Below are positions 1-7,295 of a stretch of DNA of 19,712 bases, in pieces. Origin of the DNA: an uncultured Collinsella sp. Lineage in GTDB: Bacteria; Actinomycetota; Coriobacteriia; Coriobacteriales; Coriobacteriaceae. The stretch's first letter is position 1, and each line of letters begins with the position of its first letter. Made by a program: the position numbers and the translations under genes. Below the pieces are notes generated by a model. That model saw only the letters and a list, made by a program, of their open reading frames with translations, was not told the origin of the DNA and searched no databases. Location: assembly GCA_902494945.1 (NCBI GenBank), contig CABUVF010000021.1, positions 1 through 19,712 on the forward strand, written 5' to 3'.

Positions 1-790
1 CGTTAAGAATGGATCCACGACCGAAACAGGTATTCGCTCGGCAATCATCACGGTCAAGACCATGCCCGATGGCATGACGATGACCGTGAGCGGACCTGCG
101 GCGGATGCTGCGGAGGGGTCGGATCTTGGATACGACTCTTCGGTTGAGCGCACGGCGGGAAGCCACCTGACGCTCTCGGCGATTGGCCATGTGAAGCAAC
201 TCGGTGCCGACGATAGCGAAACAGGGCTGGCACCGACCTATATGTGGTACCGCAAGGGCCGCGGCGAGACAGAGTTTAAGCTCGTGGGTGCCGATGGCAA
301 CCTCGCGGCTGGAACGGCCTCAAAGCTCGAGATTGACCTGACCGCAGACGATGACGGTGCGCAGTATTACTGCCACGTGGGATACAACGACGTGGGCCTC
401 GACACCGGCACGACGCTCGTGAATATCGAGGCCGAGGAGACGGCGCCCACAACGGTGAACGCCACCCCGATCCGCACGCGCCGCCTGTTCTCACAGGCAA
501 GTGCGGGCGCCAAGAAGTTCCTGGACCATACGCTGGTAAACACCGCCGGCCCAACCGATTCCGAAGGCTCAAAGGACCCCGAGACTCCTGAGACCCCGAC
601 GAACCCGGACAAGCCCAAGTCCGACAACGGAGCTAAGACCGACACCAAGGTCAAGACTACGACCACAGCGAAGAACCTCACAAACACCGGCGACCAAACA
701 TTCGCCCTAGTCGCCACCGCAGCAGCAGCGGGAGCAACGCTCGTAGTGATAGCCCTCATCATGCTGATCAAGCGCCGCAAGACCCACTAG
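1..790 (+). CDS. Cell-wall anchored surface protein with Ig-like domain, 5'-truncated by window edge
   Basis: The reading frame is open to the left edge (first full codon at base 2), so only the C-terminal part is visible; the ATG at 62 is internal and has no ribosome binding site. The visible part contains an immunoglobulin-like fold: a W-Y-R segment (about base 244) followed by the classic D-D-G-A-Q-Y-Y-C signature (about base 349-372). A Thr/Pro/Lys/Asp-rich stretch that would span the cell wall follows (about 560-670). The end is a sortase sorting signal: LTNTG at 677-691, then a hydrophobic helix and the basic tail KRRKTH. LTNTG departs from LPXTG at the proline position. The protein is probably exported and covalently linked to peptidoglycan, with an adhesive or structural role. 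The ligand cannot be inferred. Family assignment is good, but the exact function is unknown. Confidence 0.85.
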   Translation, partial: VKNGSTTETGIRSAIITVKTMPDGMTMTVSGPAADAAEGSDLGYDSSVERTAGSHLTLSAIGHVKQLGADDSETGLAPTYMWYRKGRGETEFKLVGADGNLAAGTASKLEIDLTADDDGAQYYCHVGYNDVGLDTGTTLVNIEAEETAPTTVNATPIRTRRLFSQASAGAKKFLDHTLVNTAGPTDSEGSKDPETPETPTNPDKPKSDNGAKTDTKVKTTTTAKNLTNTGDQTFALVATAAAAGATLVVIALIMLIKRRKTH

Positions 791-817
791 TAGCCAGTCG
801 AACATATCGACAACCCA

Positions 818-855
818 AAAACCCGGGTAGCCAAAAAACAGGCCACCCGGGTTTT
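818..855 (+). terminator. Intrinsic terminator after the surface protein, probably bidirectional
   Basis: The left arm (818-832) and right arm (841-855) form a 15-bp stem around ACCCGGGT, with an A-rich 8-nt loop. The stem ends in TTTT followed by CTGTT. It lies 28 bases after the surface-protein stop. One arm difference (A at 829) is an A.C mismatch in plus-strand RNA but G.U in minus-strand RNA, so it could also end transcripts arriving from the right. Confidence 0.8.
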
Positions 856-877
856 CTGTTGAGTGGAGACTCCGCAA

Positions 878-1111
878 GCGGAAACTGCATCCCACAATTA
901 GCGCCCGGAACGGGACACATTTTCCGTCAAGCCCTCATCCGGAAAATCCATCCCAGTTTGAGCGCCCAGACCGGGACGCACTTTCCCAACGAGCCTCAAC
1001 CGGAAAATACATCCCGGAATCCAGCTGAATAGTGGGACACACTTTCCCAATCAGGTCCCAAGCGGAAACTGCATCCCATTCCAGACAAGAATTCCGGGAC
1101 ACACTTTCCGC
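878..1111. repeat. Tandem array of four 61/62-bp units with alternating inverted 14-mers (BIME-like)
   Basis: Four units repeat with a period of 61, 61 and 62 bases. Each has a left arm of the type GGAAANTNCATCCC (starting at 880, 941, 1002 and 1064) and an inverted right arm of the type GGGACRCAYTTTCC (starting at 912, 973, 1034 and 1096). This gives eight copies of one 14-mer in alternating orientation. Two spacer classes alternate: about 18 nt inside a unit (GAGCGCCC-like in units 1-2) and about 15 nt between units (GCCTCAACC-like). The layout resembles the alternating REP units of enterobacterial BIMEs. No ORF with a credible start covers it. Confidence 0.85.
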
Positions 1112-1119
1112 AAACAAAG

Positions 1120-1140
1120 AAGGCCACATAACGTGGCCTT
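1120..1140 (-). terminator. Short perfect hairpin, likely terminator for minus-strand transcripts
   Basis: AAGGCCAC (1120-1127) pairs perfectly with GTGGCCTT (1133-1140) across a 5-nt loop. On the minus strand it is followed by CTTTGTTTG, a usable U-rich tract; the plus-strand side is less T-rich. It would end RNA coming from the LtaS-like gene, downstream of the 1196-1325 structure. Confidence 0.5.
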
Positions 1141-1195
1141 CAACTTATATATGTTCGGCGATACACCCAAGACAAGCCACGCCCCAACATCAGGG

Positions 1196-1325
1196 CGTCT
1201 GTCCAGGCGAAGGCATATAAGGTTCATCGCGAGTTCCGCACGCAAAGGAGGCCACTTAATGTGGCCTCCGTCTTGCGCAGGACAGTCCGAGCAGGGAACC
1301 TTACATACCTCCGCCCGGACAGACG
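1196..1325 (-). other. 130-nt long inverted repeat, candidate structured RNA on the minus strand
   Basis: Bases 1196-1225 and 1296-1325 are inverted copies that match at 26 of 30 positions. The four differences are all transitions, arranged so that a minus-strand RNA has G.U or U.G pairs at each, giving an unbroken 30-bp helix; a plus-strand RNA would have four A.C clashes. Inside is a perfect 9-bp hairpin, GGAGGCCAC (1247-1255) with GTGGCCTCC (1261-1269), flanked by further partial pairing (GCGCAA with TTTGCG). The element starts 27 bases past the stop codon of the minus-strand LtaS-like gene. A TATAAC box on the minus strand (1332-1337) sits just before it and could be a -10 element. It could be a 3' UTR structure, an independent small RNA or a MITE-like remnant. 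Confidence 0.6.
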
Positions 1326-1352
1326 TTTCAGTTATAAACTCGCAGCTAGTCG

Positions 1353-3653
1353 CTACTTAATCTTGGTCGTACCCGGTGCCAGGTTGGGGTCGGTCTCGTT
1401 GGCCTCGGTCTGGAAGTGCTCCGTATAGACGTTCTTGCCGTCGCGGAACATCTCGTAGTACTGCATCTTGGCGTAATCCTCGCGCGCCTTGGTGGCGGCT
1501 GCGGCAGCGGCGTCGTCACCGGTGACGTTGGAGGAGAGCGCCCAGCGCAGGCTGGCGTCCTCGTAGCCCACGGAGTTGATGGCGGGCAGCGACTCGCGCA
1601 GCGTCATATGCGCCTTCTGGTAGTCGGTCAGCGGTGCGCCGATCAGCTGCATGAGCTGGGTGGACAGGTAGTTGGTGGACAGGTCGTCGGTCTCACTCGT
1701 CTGGTCGCAACCGGCAACGTCGTAGTTAGCCCAAATGATGTAGTCGGTCTGCCACAAGCGCTCCTGGTGGGTAGCGTCGTCCTCGTCGGTAAACCACTTG
1801 TCGTTGAACTTGGACGGGAAGAACGGCTGGTGGTCGCCCCAGAACACCACGACCACCTTGCGGTCGAGCTTGCTCAAGGCGTTGAGGAAGTAGCGCAGCG
1901 CCTGGTCGGACTGCTCGATGCACGAGACATACTCGTCGACATCGGAGAGCGTGCCGTCCTCGACGGTCTTGGTGTCCAGATCGGTTGTGTCAATATCCAG
2001 GTGCATCTGCTTGTCGGCGGGCACCAAGCCCGTGTCGTAGCCCGAGTGGTTCTGCATGGTCACGTCAAAGATAAACTGCGGATCGGCGTTCTGATCGAGC
2101 AGCTCAAGAATCTTGTCGTAGGTCGCCTGGTCAGTCACCATGCCACGCGAGGTATCGGCGCCCTGGAAATCGTTGATGGACAGGAACTGGTCAAAGCCAA
2201 AGTCCTTATAGACGTTCTCGCGGTTCCAGTTGGTCGCGTGGTTGGGGTGCATGGCCGTGGTGGAATAGCCGAGCGATTTGAACTGCTCTGCCAGGTTCCC
2301 GGTCGTCTCCATGTTGTAGATGGTGTAGGGGTACACGCCCGAACCCAGGTTGGCCATGGAGTTGCCGGTCATAAACTCAAACTCGGTATTGGCCGTGCCG
2401 CCGCCGTAGGCGCTCACATAGAGCTTGCCGCGGCTGAGGCAGTTGGACAGGTTCTTAAAGTACTGCGGGCCCTCGTAGCCGGCGCGCATGTTCTGGTAGA
2501 TGGACAGGTCCGAGAAGGTCTCGTTCATGATGGCGATGACCGTGGGCTTCTCGCTGTCGAATTGGTCCTTTGCGGCGGTGCGCTCGTCGCTCTTGGCCGC
2601 GTTGGACTTGTCGTAGGCCTTGGCGTACTTTTTGAGCGTGGCCTTGGCATCGTCGACGGAGTAGTCGGCGGGTTTGGGCGGCTTAATGGACTGCGCTGCA
2701 CTAATAAAGGCGGGCAGGTAGCCCTCGCGCCAGTAGCTCTCGAGCGGGCGCCAGGTGTAGACGGTGATGCCGAGGGTGTTGTAGTAGTCGATGAGCGTGA
2801 CATGCGCGGTCACGCCGCCCAGGCACAGCACCGCCACGAGCAGGTTGGTGAGCAGCATGCGCTTGGCGCTGGCCGCGCCCCTCTGGCGATGCGGCGCCAC
2901 GATGCCGGCGTACTCGCATAGCAGCATGGCGATGGCGGTAAAGCCCATGGACAGCACGCAGAACAGCGAGATGGAGAAGGTGTAGCCGTTGCCGGCGACT
3001 GCGGCGGCAGTGGAGATGGCCGAAAGGTCGCCCGGCTGGATGGGCATGGATTTAAACGTGATGACGAAGAACTCGGCAATGCCCAGGACAAAGAGGGCAA
3101 AGGCCAGGACGGCGGGAGCTGCGCCGTGGCGCTGGAATAGGAAGAACAAGCCGACCATGAGCGTGGTGATGATGGCCCACTCGAGCAGGATGCACAGGGG
3201 GTAGACCCAGGTAAAGTCGTGGTTGGACGAGACCTCCATGCCCAGCAGCGCAAAGACGCCGGCGAGCAGCAGGCACAAGACGGCGGCGACGAGCGGTTTG
3301 CCCACAAAGGCGCCGCGCAGGCGGGCGAGCTTGCCGGCGGGGGCGGGGGCGTCGGCCGAGGCGAACGCAAAGATGCGCGGGGCGATGCGGTCGCGGGCGA
3401 TGCTGGCCCAAGCGCAGCCGGTGAGGATGGCGTTGGTCAGGATGAGCATCACAAAGGCGAGCGGCTCGTTTTGGGCGACGAGGCCAATGGCGCCCCAAAT
3501 GGTCAAAAAGAGCTGGAACAGGCCGAAGGCGACGCTCCACCCAAGAGCGCTTTTGGCAACGGTGCCCGACTTTGCGCAAATGGCCTTGGCCTCGCGCAAG
3601 ACAAGGTAGACGGTCGCCGCAAGACCGACGAGCGAGATGGCGGCTGCGAACAT
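1353..3653 (-). CDS. LtaS-family membrane phosphoglycerol transferase (sulfatase fold)
   Basis: Members of this family move glycerol phosphate from phosphatidylglycerol onto lipoteichoic acid or related glycopolymers outside the membrane. The N-terminal third has about eight hydrophobic segments (roughly residues 2-285), and the rest is an extracellular sulfatase-like domain. The metal and nucleophile residues of LtaS enzymes can be matched: Glu378 in NETFSD, the nucleophile Thr420 in YGGGTANTEFEF, and Asp607-His608 in FWGDHQPFF. The ATG at 3653 is chosen because GAGGAG lies 7 bases before it. A GTG at 3668 in the same frame would add five residues but has no such site. At 766 residues it is somewhat longer than S. 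aureus LtaS (about 646) and has more membrane helices. The polymer it builds is unknown; it could be LTA, a phosphoglycerol-modified glycan or another teichoic acid. It is divergent from the nitroreductase gene. Confidence 0.88.
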   Translation of the reverse strand: MFAAAISLVGLAATVYLVLREAKAICAKSGTVAKSALGWSVAFGLFQLFLTIWGAIGLVAQNEPLAFVMLILTNAILTGCAWASIARDRIAPRIFAFASADAPAPAGKLARLRGAFVGKPLVAAVLCLLLAGVFALLGMEVSSNHDFTWVYPLCILLEWAIITTLMVGLFFLFQRHGAAPAVLAFALFVLGIAEFFVITFKSMPIQPGDLSAISTAAAVAGNGYTFSISLFCVLSMGFTAIAMLLCEYAGIVAPHRQRGAASAKRMLLTNLLVAVLCLGGVTAHVTLIDYYNTLGITVYTWRPLESYWREGYLPAFISAAQSIKPPKPADYSVDDAKATLKKYAKAYDKSNAAKSDERTAAKDQFDSEKPTVIAIMNETFSDLSIYQNMRAGYEGPQYFKNLSNCLSRGKLYVSAYGGGTANTEFEFMTGNSMANLGSGVYPYTIYNMETTGNLAEQFKSLGYSTTAMHPNHATNWNRENVYKDFGFDQFLSINDFQGADTSRGMVTDQATYDKILELLDQNADPQFIFDVTMQNHSGYDTGLVPADKQMHLDIDTTDLDTKTVEDGTLSDVDEYVSCIEQSDQALRYFLNALSKLDRKVVVVFWGDHQPFFPSKFNDKWFTDEDDATHQERLWQTDYIIWANYDVAGCDQTSETDDLSTNYLSTQLMQLIGAPLTDYQKAHMTLRESLPAINSVGYEDASLRWALSSNVTGDDAAAAAATKAREDYAKMQYYEMFRDGKNVYTEHFQTEANETDPNLAPGTTKIK

Positions 3654-3867
3654 GCTGAGACTCCTCACAAACTTAAAACCTACGAAAGCGGGGGTTTACC
3701 CGATTGTTACCAAGATATGCGCTGCAATTGGTGGCTGCGCACAACAACCAGCCATATTAACGCGCGCGTGTGGCGGTGTGGCGCAATGTAGTGGCGACCT
3801 GCGCGATAATGGACGGGAATTACACGGAAACGTAAAGGCTTCTTAAAGAAATGGCGAGGGTAGGGCG

Positions 3868-4740
3868 ATGAGCGAGCAGGTTTGCAAAGCGGACATGGGT
3901 GGCGACGGAGCTGCGGTCGTGGATACGTACGGCTATCCGGTCGAGACTACGGGCAATGCGGCGCTGGACATTTTGGAGCATCGCTCGTCTACGCGTGCCT
4001 TCGCGCGCGATGACAACGACCGTCCCGTGGCGGTGACCGACGAGCAGCGGGCGGCGATTTTGCATGCGGCGAGTCGCGCGCCGTCGGCGGGCGCCATGAT
4101 GATGTATTCCATCGTGAGCATTCGCGAGCAGGCTACACTGGACCGTCTGGCCGACCTGTGCGACCACCAGCCCATGATCGCCAAGGCGCCCTGGGCACTC
4201 ATATTTGTGGTCGATTATGCCAAGTGGATCGATCTGTTTGAGCACGTGGGCTGCTTTGAGCCCGAGTTTGTCGAGCGCACGGGCAAGGCGCCCCGTCGTG
4301 CACCGGGTCTGGGTGACTTTGCCATCGCGGCGCAGGACGCCGTGATCGCCGCGCAAAACGCCGTGGTTGCCGCCGAGGCCCTGGGGCTGGGGAGCTGCTA
4401 CATCGGTGATATCGTCGAGAATGCCGAGGAAGTGGCCGAGCTGCTGGATCTGCCTCTCTATACCATGCCGCTGTCGATGCTCATCATCGGCACGCCCCGC
4501 AAGGAGCGCCCGGCAATCGCGCATCCCGTGGTGAACCTGGTGCACGAGGAGCGTTACCGCCGCGCCGATGCCGCGACCATGGATGCGCAGGTGGCCGAGA
4601 TGGATGCGATGTTTCGCCCGCACGCCCGCGAGGTGGGCGAGCGCGTCGTCGACATCTACACCCGCAAACACACGAGTCCCTTTATGGCCGAGATGAGCCG
4701 CTCCATGGAGTGGTGGTTCAAAAACTGGCTCGGAAAATGA
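3868..4740 (+). CDS. Nitroreductase-family FMN-dependent oxidoreductase
   Basis: This 290-residue protein has the nitroreductase fold, a dimeric FMN enzyme that uses NAD(P)H to reduce nitro compounds, quinones or flavins in the cytoplasm. The FMN phosphate motif HRSSTRAF is at residues 38-45, and the second flavin-contact segment APSAGAMMMYSI is at 71-82. The family hallmark GLGSCYIGDI (about 171-180) leads into a DLPLYTMPLSMLIIGTP segment. The length is above the usual 170-250, owing to about 30 extra residues at the N-terminus and a C-terminal extension (about 235-290) with a W-rich end. The start is preceded by GAGGGTAGGG. It is a single gene with its own terminator. The substrate cannot be told from sequence. 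Confidence 0.88.
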   Translation: MSEQVCKADMGGDGAAVVDTYGYPVETTGNAALDILEHRSSTRAFARDDNDRPVAVTDEQRAAILHAASRAPSAGAMMMYSIVSIREQATLDRLADLCDHQPMIAKAPWALIFVVDYAKWIDLFEHVGCFEPEFVERTGKAPRRAPGLGDFAIAAQDAVIAAQNAVVAAEALGLGSCYIGDIVENAEEVAELLDLPLYTMPLSMLIIGTPRKERPAIAHPVVNLVHEERYRRADAATMDAQVAEMDAMFRPHAREVGERVVDIYTRKHTSPFMAEMSRSMEWWFKNWLGK

Positions 4741-4742
4741 CG

Positions 4743-4775
4743 AATGTGACAAAGGGGGCGTCCCTTTGTCACATT
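4743..4775 (+). terminator. Perfect 14-bp hairpin after the nitroreductase gene
   Basis: AATGTGACAAAGGG (4743-4756) pairs perfectly with CCCTTTGTCACATT (4762-4775). It begins 3 bases after the stop codon, which suggests termination, but no long T-tract follows. Its core (ACAAAGG...GTCCCTTTGT) resembles the hairpin at 7229-7267, so both may belong to one palindromic repeat family. A second small hairpin, GGCC-TAAA-GGCC, follows at 4791-4802. Confidence 0.6.
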
Positions 4776-4858
4776 CCATATCGCCGCGGTGGCCTAAAGG
4801 CCGCATAAATGTTTATCTAGCTGGGAAAACGGTGCCATTAAAATATGGGCTGATTACA

Positions 4859-4864
4859 TATAAT
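4859..4864 (+). promoter_or_regulatory. Candidate -10 box of the kup promoter
   Basis: TATAAT occurs 36 bases before the kup start codon and about 20 bases before its Shine-Dalgarno sequence, a sensible distance. No good -35 hexamer is visible (TTAAAA at 4838 gives a spacer of only 15), so this rests on the -10 match alone. Confidence 0.4.
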
Positions 4865-4899
4865 CCCGTCGAACGTTAAAAATGGGAGGAAACTGGCTT

Positions 4900-6927
4900 A
4901 TGGAACAAAAGGCCAAGGAGGCAGCTTCGCACGCTGCGATTCCTGTGAGCATCTCGGCGATGCTCGTCACGCTGGGCGTGGTGTACGGCGATATCGGCAC
5001 CAGCCCTATGTATGTAACTAAGGCGCTCGTTGCCGGCAACGGCGGCATCGGAAGCGTCACGCAGGAGTTCGTGCTCGGCGCGCTCTCCCTTGTCGTGTGG
5101 ACGGTCACGCTGCTGACGACCGTCAAGTACGTGCTGATCTCGCTGCGCGCCGACAACCACGGCGAGGGCGGCATCTTTGCCCTGTACAGCCTGGTCAAGC
5201 GCTGCGGCAAGTGGCTCATCATCCCCGCCATGCTGGGCGGCGCGGCGCTCCTCGCCGACGGCATCCTGACGCCTGCCGTTACCGTCACTACGGCCATCGA
5301 GGGCCTGCGTACGATCCCGGCGGTCCATGCCGTGCTCGGTGACGACCAGGGTCGTGTCGTCGCCATCACGCTTGCCATCATCATCGCGCTCTTCTTGGTG
5401 CAGCGCATCGGCACGGCCAAGATCGGTCACGCCTTCGGCCCCATCATGACGCTGTGGTTTTTGTTCCTGGGCGGCACGGGCCTGTTCTTTGTCTGCCAGT
5501 ATCCCGCGGTGCTGCTGTGCCTCAACCCGTTGCGTGGCATCGCTTTTCTGCTGAGCCCCAACAACCATGCGGGCATCATGATCTTGGGCAGCTGCTTCCT
5601 CGCTACCACCGGTGCCGAGGCGCTCTATTCCGACATGGGCCATGTGGGCCGCGGCAACATCTATGCCACCTGGCCGTTCGTTAAGTGCTGCCTGCTGCTG
5701 TCCTACATGGGCCAGGGCGCGTGGCTTATCAACAACGCCGGCAATCCGGAGCTCATGGGTATCGCCGACCTCAACCCCTTCTACCAGATGCTCGCCCCGG
5801 GTCTGCGCCTCTTTGCCGTCGGCCTTTCCACCGTCGCGGCCATCATCGCCTCGCAGGCGCTCATCACCGGCGCATTCTCGCTGGTGTCCGAGGCCAGCCG
5901 CCTGGACCTCATGCCGCATATGCAGGTCTTCTATCCTGCCGAGACCAAGGGCCAGCTCTACATCCCCATGGTCAACAACGTAATGCTCGTGGGGTGCGTC
6001 GTCGTGGTGCTGCTGTTCCAGAACTCGGCGCACATGGAGGCCGCGTACGGCCTTGCCATTACCCTGACCATGATGTGCACGACAATGCTGCTCTTCTTCT
6101 ATCTGCACGTGGAGCGCAATCTCAAGGTCGCGCCGTGGATCTTTGCCGCCTTCTTCCTTTTGCTCGAGGGCTTCTTCTTTGTGAGCTCGCTCACCAAGTT
6201 CTTCCACGGTGGCTACTTCACCATCCTCATGGCTGCACTCATCATGGGCATTATGGTGTGCTGGTACAACGGCACGGCGGTCGAGCAACGTCAGTTTACG
6301 CTGCTGCCGCTGCGCAGCTACCTGCCGCAGCTCAAGCGCCTGCGCGACGACGACCGCTACGAGCTCATGAGCGACAATATCGTGTACCTGACCAAGGACA
6401 CCAACACCGACTATATCGACCGCGATATCGTCTACTCGATCTTGGATAAGCACCCCAAGCGCGCTCGCGCCTGGTGGTTCGTGAATGTCGAGACCATGGA
6501 CGAGCCGCATACCTTTGCCTACTCGGTCGAGACGTTCGGCACCGACTACGTGTTCCGCGTGCATCTGTACCTGGGCTACAAGATCAACCAGCGCGTCAAT
6601 GCCTACCTGCGCCAGGTTGTTCAGGACCTGGCTGCCAGCGGCGAGCTGCCGGCGCAGACGCACGATTACTCGGTCTACAAGGATCCGGGCAACATCGGTA
6701 CGTTCAAGTTCGTTATGATCCGCAAGCTTCTGGCACCCGAAAGCGACGTGGAGCCAAGCGAGCGTACGGCTATCACGCTCAAGTACATCATCCGCCGCGC
6801 CGCAGGCACGCCTGCGCGCTGGTATGGCCTGGAGAACTCCAACGTGAGCTTTGAGTACGTGCCGCTGTTCACCAAGTTTAAGGCCGTGAGCAAGATGCAG
6901 CGTCTGGCTCCCGACGAGCGGCCGTAG
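4900..6927 (+). CDS. kup: Kup-family potassium uptake protein
   Basis: This 675-residue integral membrane protein belongs to the KUP/HAK/KT family, which imports K+ probably together with H+. The family signature GVVYGDIGTSP is at residues 26-36. About twelve hydrophobic helices fill the first 455 residues (landmarks: GALSLVVWT, LADGILTPAVTV, a STTGAEALYSDMGH-type loop written here as ATTGAEALYSDMGH, and SQALITGAFSL). A soluble C-terminal domain of about 220 residues follows. ATG at 4900 is preferred because GGGAGG precedes it by about 10 bases; an upstream in-frame ATG at 4882 lacks a binding site. The length is normal for the family. A small membrane protein and a KdpDE-like pair follow on the same strand, so the genes may form one potassium-responsive unit. 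Confidence 0.95.
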   Translation: MEQKAKEAASHAAIPVSISAMLVTLGVVYGDIGTSPMYVTKALVAGNGGIGSVTQEFVLGALSLVVWTVTLLTTVKYVLISLRADNHGEGGIFALYSLVKRCGKWLIIPAMLGGAALLADGILTPAVTVTTAIEGLRTIPAVHAVLGDDQGRVVAITLAIIIALFLVQRIGTAKIGHAFGPIMTLWFLFLGGTGLFFVCQYPAVLLCLNPLRGIAFLLSPNNHAGIMILGSCFLATTGAEALYSDMGHVGRGNIYATWPFVKCCLLLSYMGQGAWLINNAGNPELMGIADLNPFYQMLAPGLRLFAVGLSTVAAIIASQALITGAFSLVSEASRLDLMPHMQVFYPAETKGQLYIPMVNNVMLVGCVVVVLLFQNSAHMEAAYGLAITLTMMCTTMLLFFYLHVERNLKVAPWIFAAFFLLLEGFFFVSSLTKFFHGGYFTILMAALIMGIMVCWYNGTAVEQRQFTLLPLRSYLPQLKRLRDDDRYELMSDNIVYLTKDTNTDYIDRDIVYSILDKHPKRARAWWFVNVETMDEPHTFAYSVETFGTDYVFRVHLYLGYKINQRVNAYLRQVVQDLAASGELPAQTHDYSVYKDPGNIGTFKFVMIRKLLAPESDVEPSERTAITLKYIIRRAAGTPARWYGLENSNVSFEYVPLFTKFKAVSKMQRLAPDERP

Positions 6928-6987
6928 ACGTCGGCGGCTACACGGAGTTGGTTTTCGATGGACAAGATTGAGACCGGGGAGGCAAAC

Positions 6988-7182
6988 ATGGATGCAAAGA
7001 TGCTTGATGGTCGCGAGGTGGTTGCCGAGCTGGTACGTGAGGCACGTGCCGACGCCGCCGAAGATCGGTTCTTTACGAATCGGGCCAACATGGACATGGC
7101 CGATCGCGTGATTTCGGTCGTGGCGCTGGTGTTTGTCGCGGCGTGCGTGTGCGCACTGCTCGCGCACGCGCTGTTTGTCTAA
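6988..7182 (+). CDS. Small single-helix membrane protein between kup and kdpD
   Basis: This 64-residue protein has a charged N-terminal half rich in Glu, Asp, Arg and Ala (predicted helix) and one C-terminal membrane segment, ISVVALVFVAACVCALLAHAL. ATG at 6988 is chosen because GGGGAGG lies 5 bases before it. An in-frame ATG at 6958, with a weaker GGAG 10 bases upstream, would give 74 residues. It starts 60 bases after kup and ends before the hairpin at 7229, so it is probably co-transcribed with kup. I do not recognise the family; it is not obviously KdpF. The position suggests a role beside Kup or the sensor kinase, but nothing in the sequence proves it. Confidence 0.65.
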   Translation: MDAKMLDGREVVAELVREARADAAEDRFFTNRANMDMADRVISVVALVFVAACVCALLAHALFV

Positions 7183-7213
7183 CGACCGCAGGCTGCAAAG
7201 GCTATACACTTGG

Positions 7214-7269
7214 AACCACCACAAGGGGAAACCACCACAAAGGTGCCTGTCCCCTTTGTGGTGGTTTTT
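7214..7269 (+). terminator. Hairpin with duplicated left arm; terminator or REP-like element
   Basis: A perfect 15-bp stem joins 7229-7243 (AAACCACCACAAAGG) and 7253-7267 (CCTTTGTGGTGGTTT), followed by T residues through 7269. A second copy of the left arm, AACCACCACAAGGGG, lies at 7214-7228 and could pair with 7251-7266 instead, so two exclusive folds are possible. The loop region reads GGTGCCTGTCCCC, a motif I associate with RAYT-linked REP palindromes. It sits between the kup unit and the kdpD start at 7296, where it could end or attenuate transcription. Confidence 0.65.
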
Positions 7270-7295
7270 GCTTTTGAGAGAGGGGCGGGGCGCTG

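Noticed and set aside
878..1111. CRISPR array
   Set aside because: The period fits, but the repeated parts are short, imperfect and inverted within each unit, the spacers resemble one another, and no cas gene is near.
1196..1325. An insertion sequence end or intact transposable element
   Set aside because: No transposase is present, and no target-site duplication is evident; a MITE remnant remains possible but is not shown.
1416..2921. A 501-codon plus-strand frame inside the LtaS-like gene
   Set aside because: Its Val/Gly/Leu/His-rich translation has no domain; the minus strand carries the sulfatase-fold active-site residues.
4776..4899. A c-di-AMP or potassium riboswitch upstream of kup
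   Set aside because: Only about 120 bases are available, and I cannot match the conserved ydaO or M-box core motifs; only a small GGCC hairpin and a TATAAT box are visible.
4876..7224. A 782-codon open frame antisense to kup
   Set aside because: It exists because GC-rich codon bias keeps the opposite strand free of stops. Its translation is His/Gln/Arg/Asp-rich with no recognisable domain, while the plus strand encodes a clear Kup.
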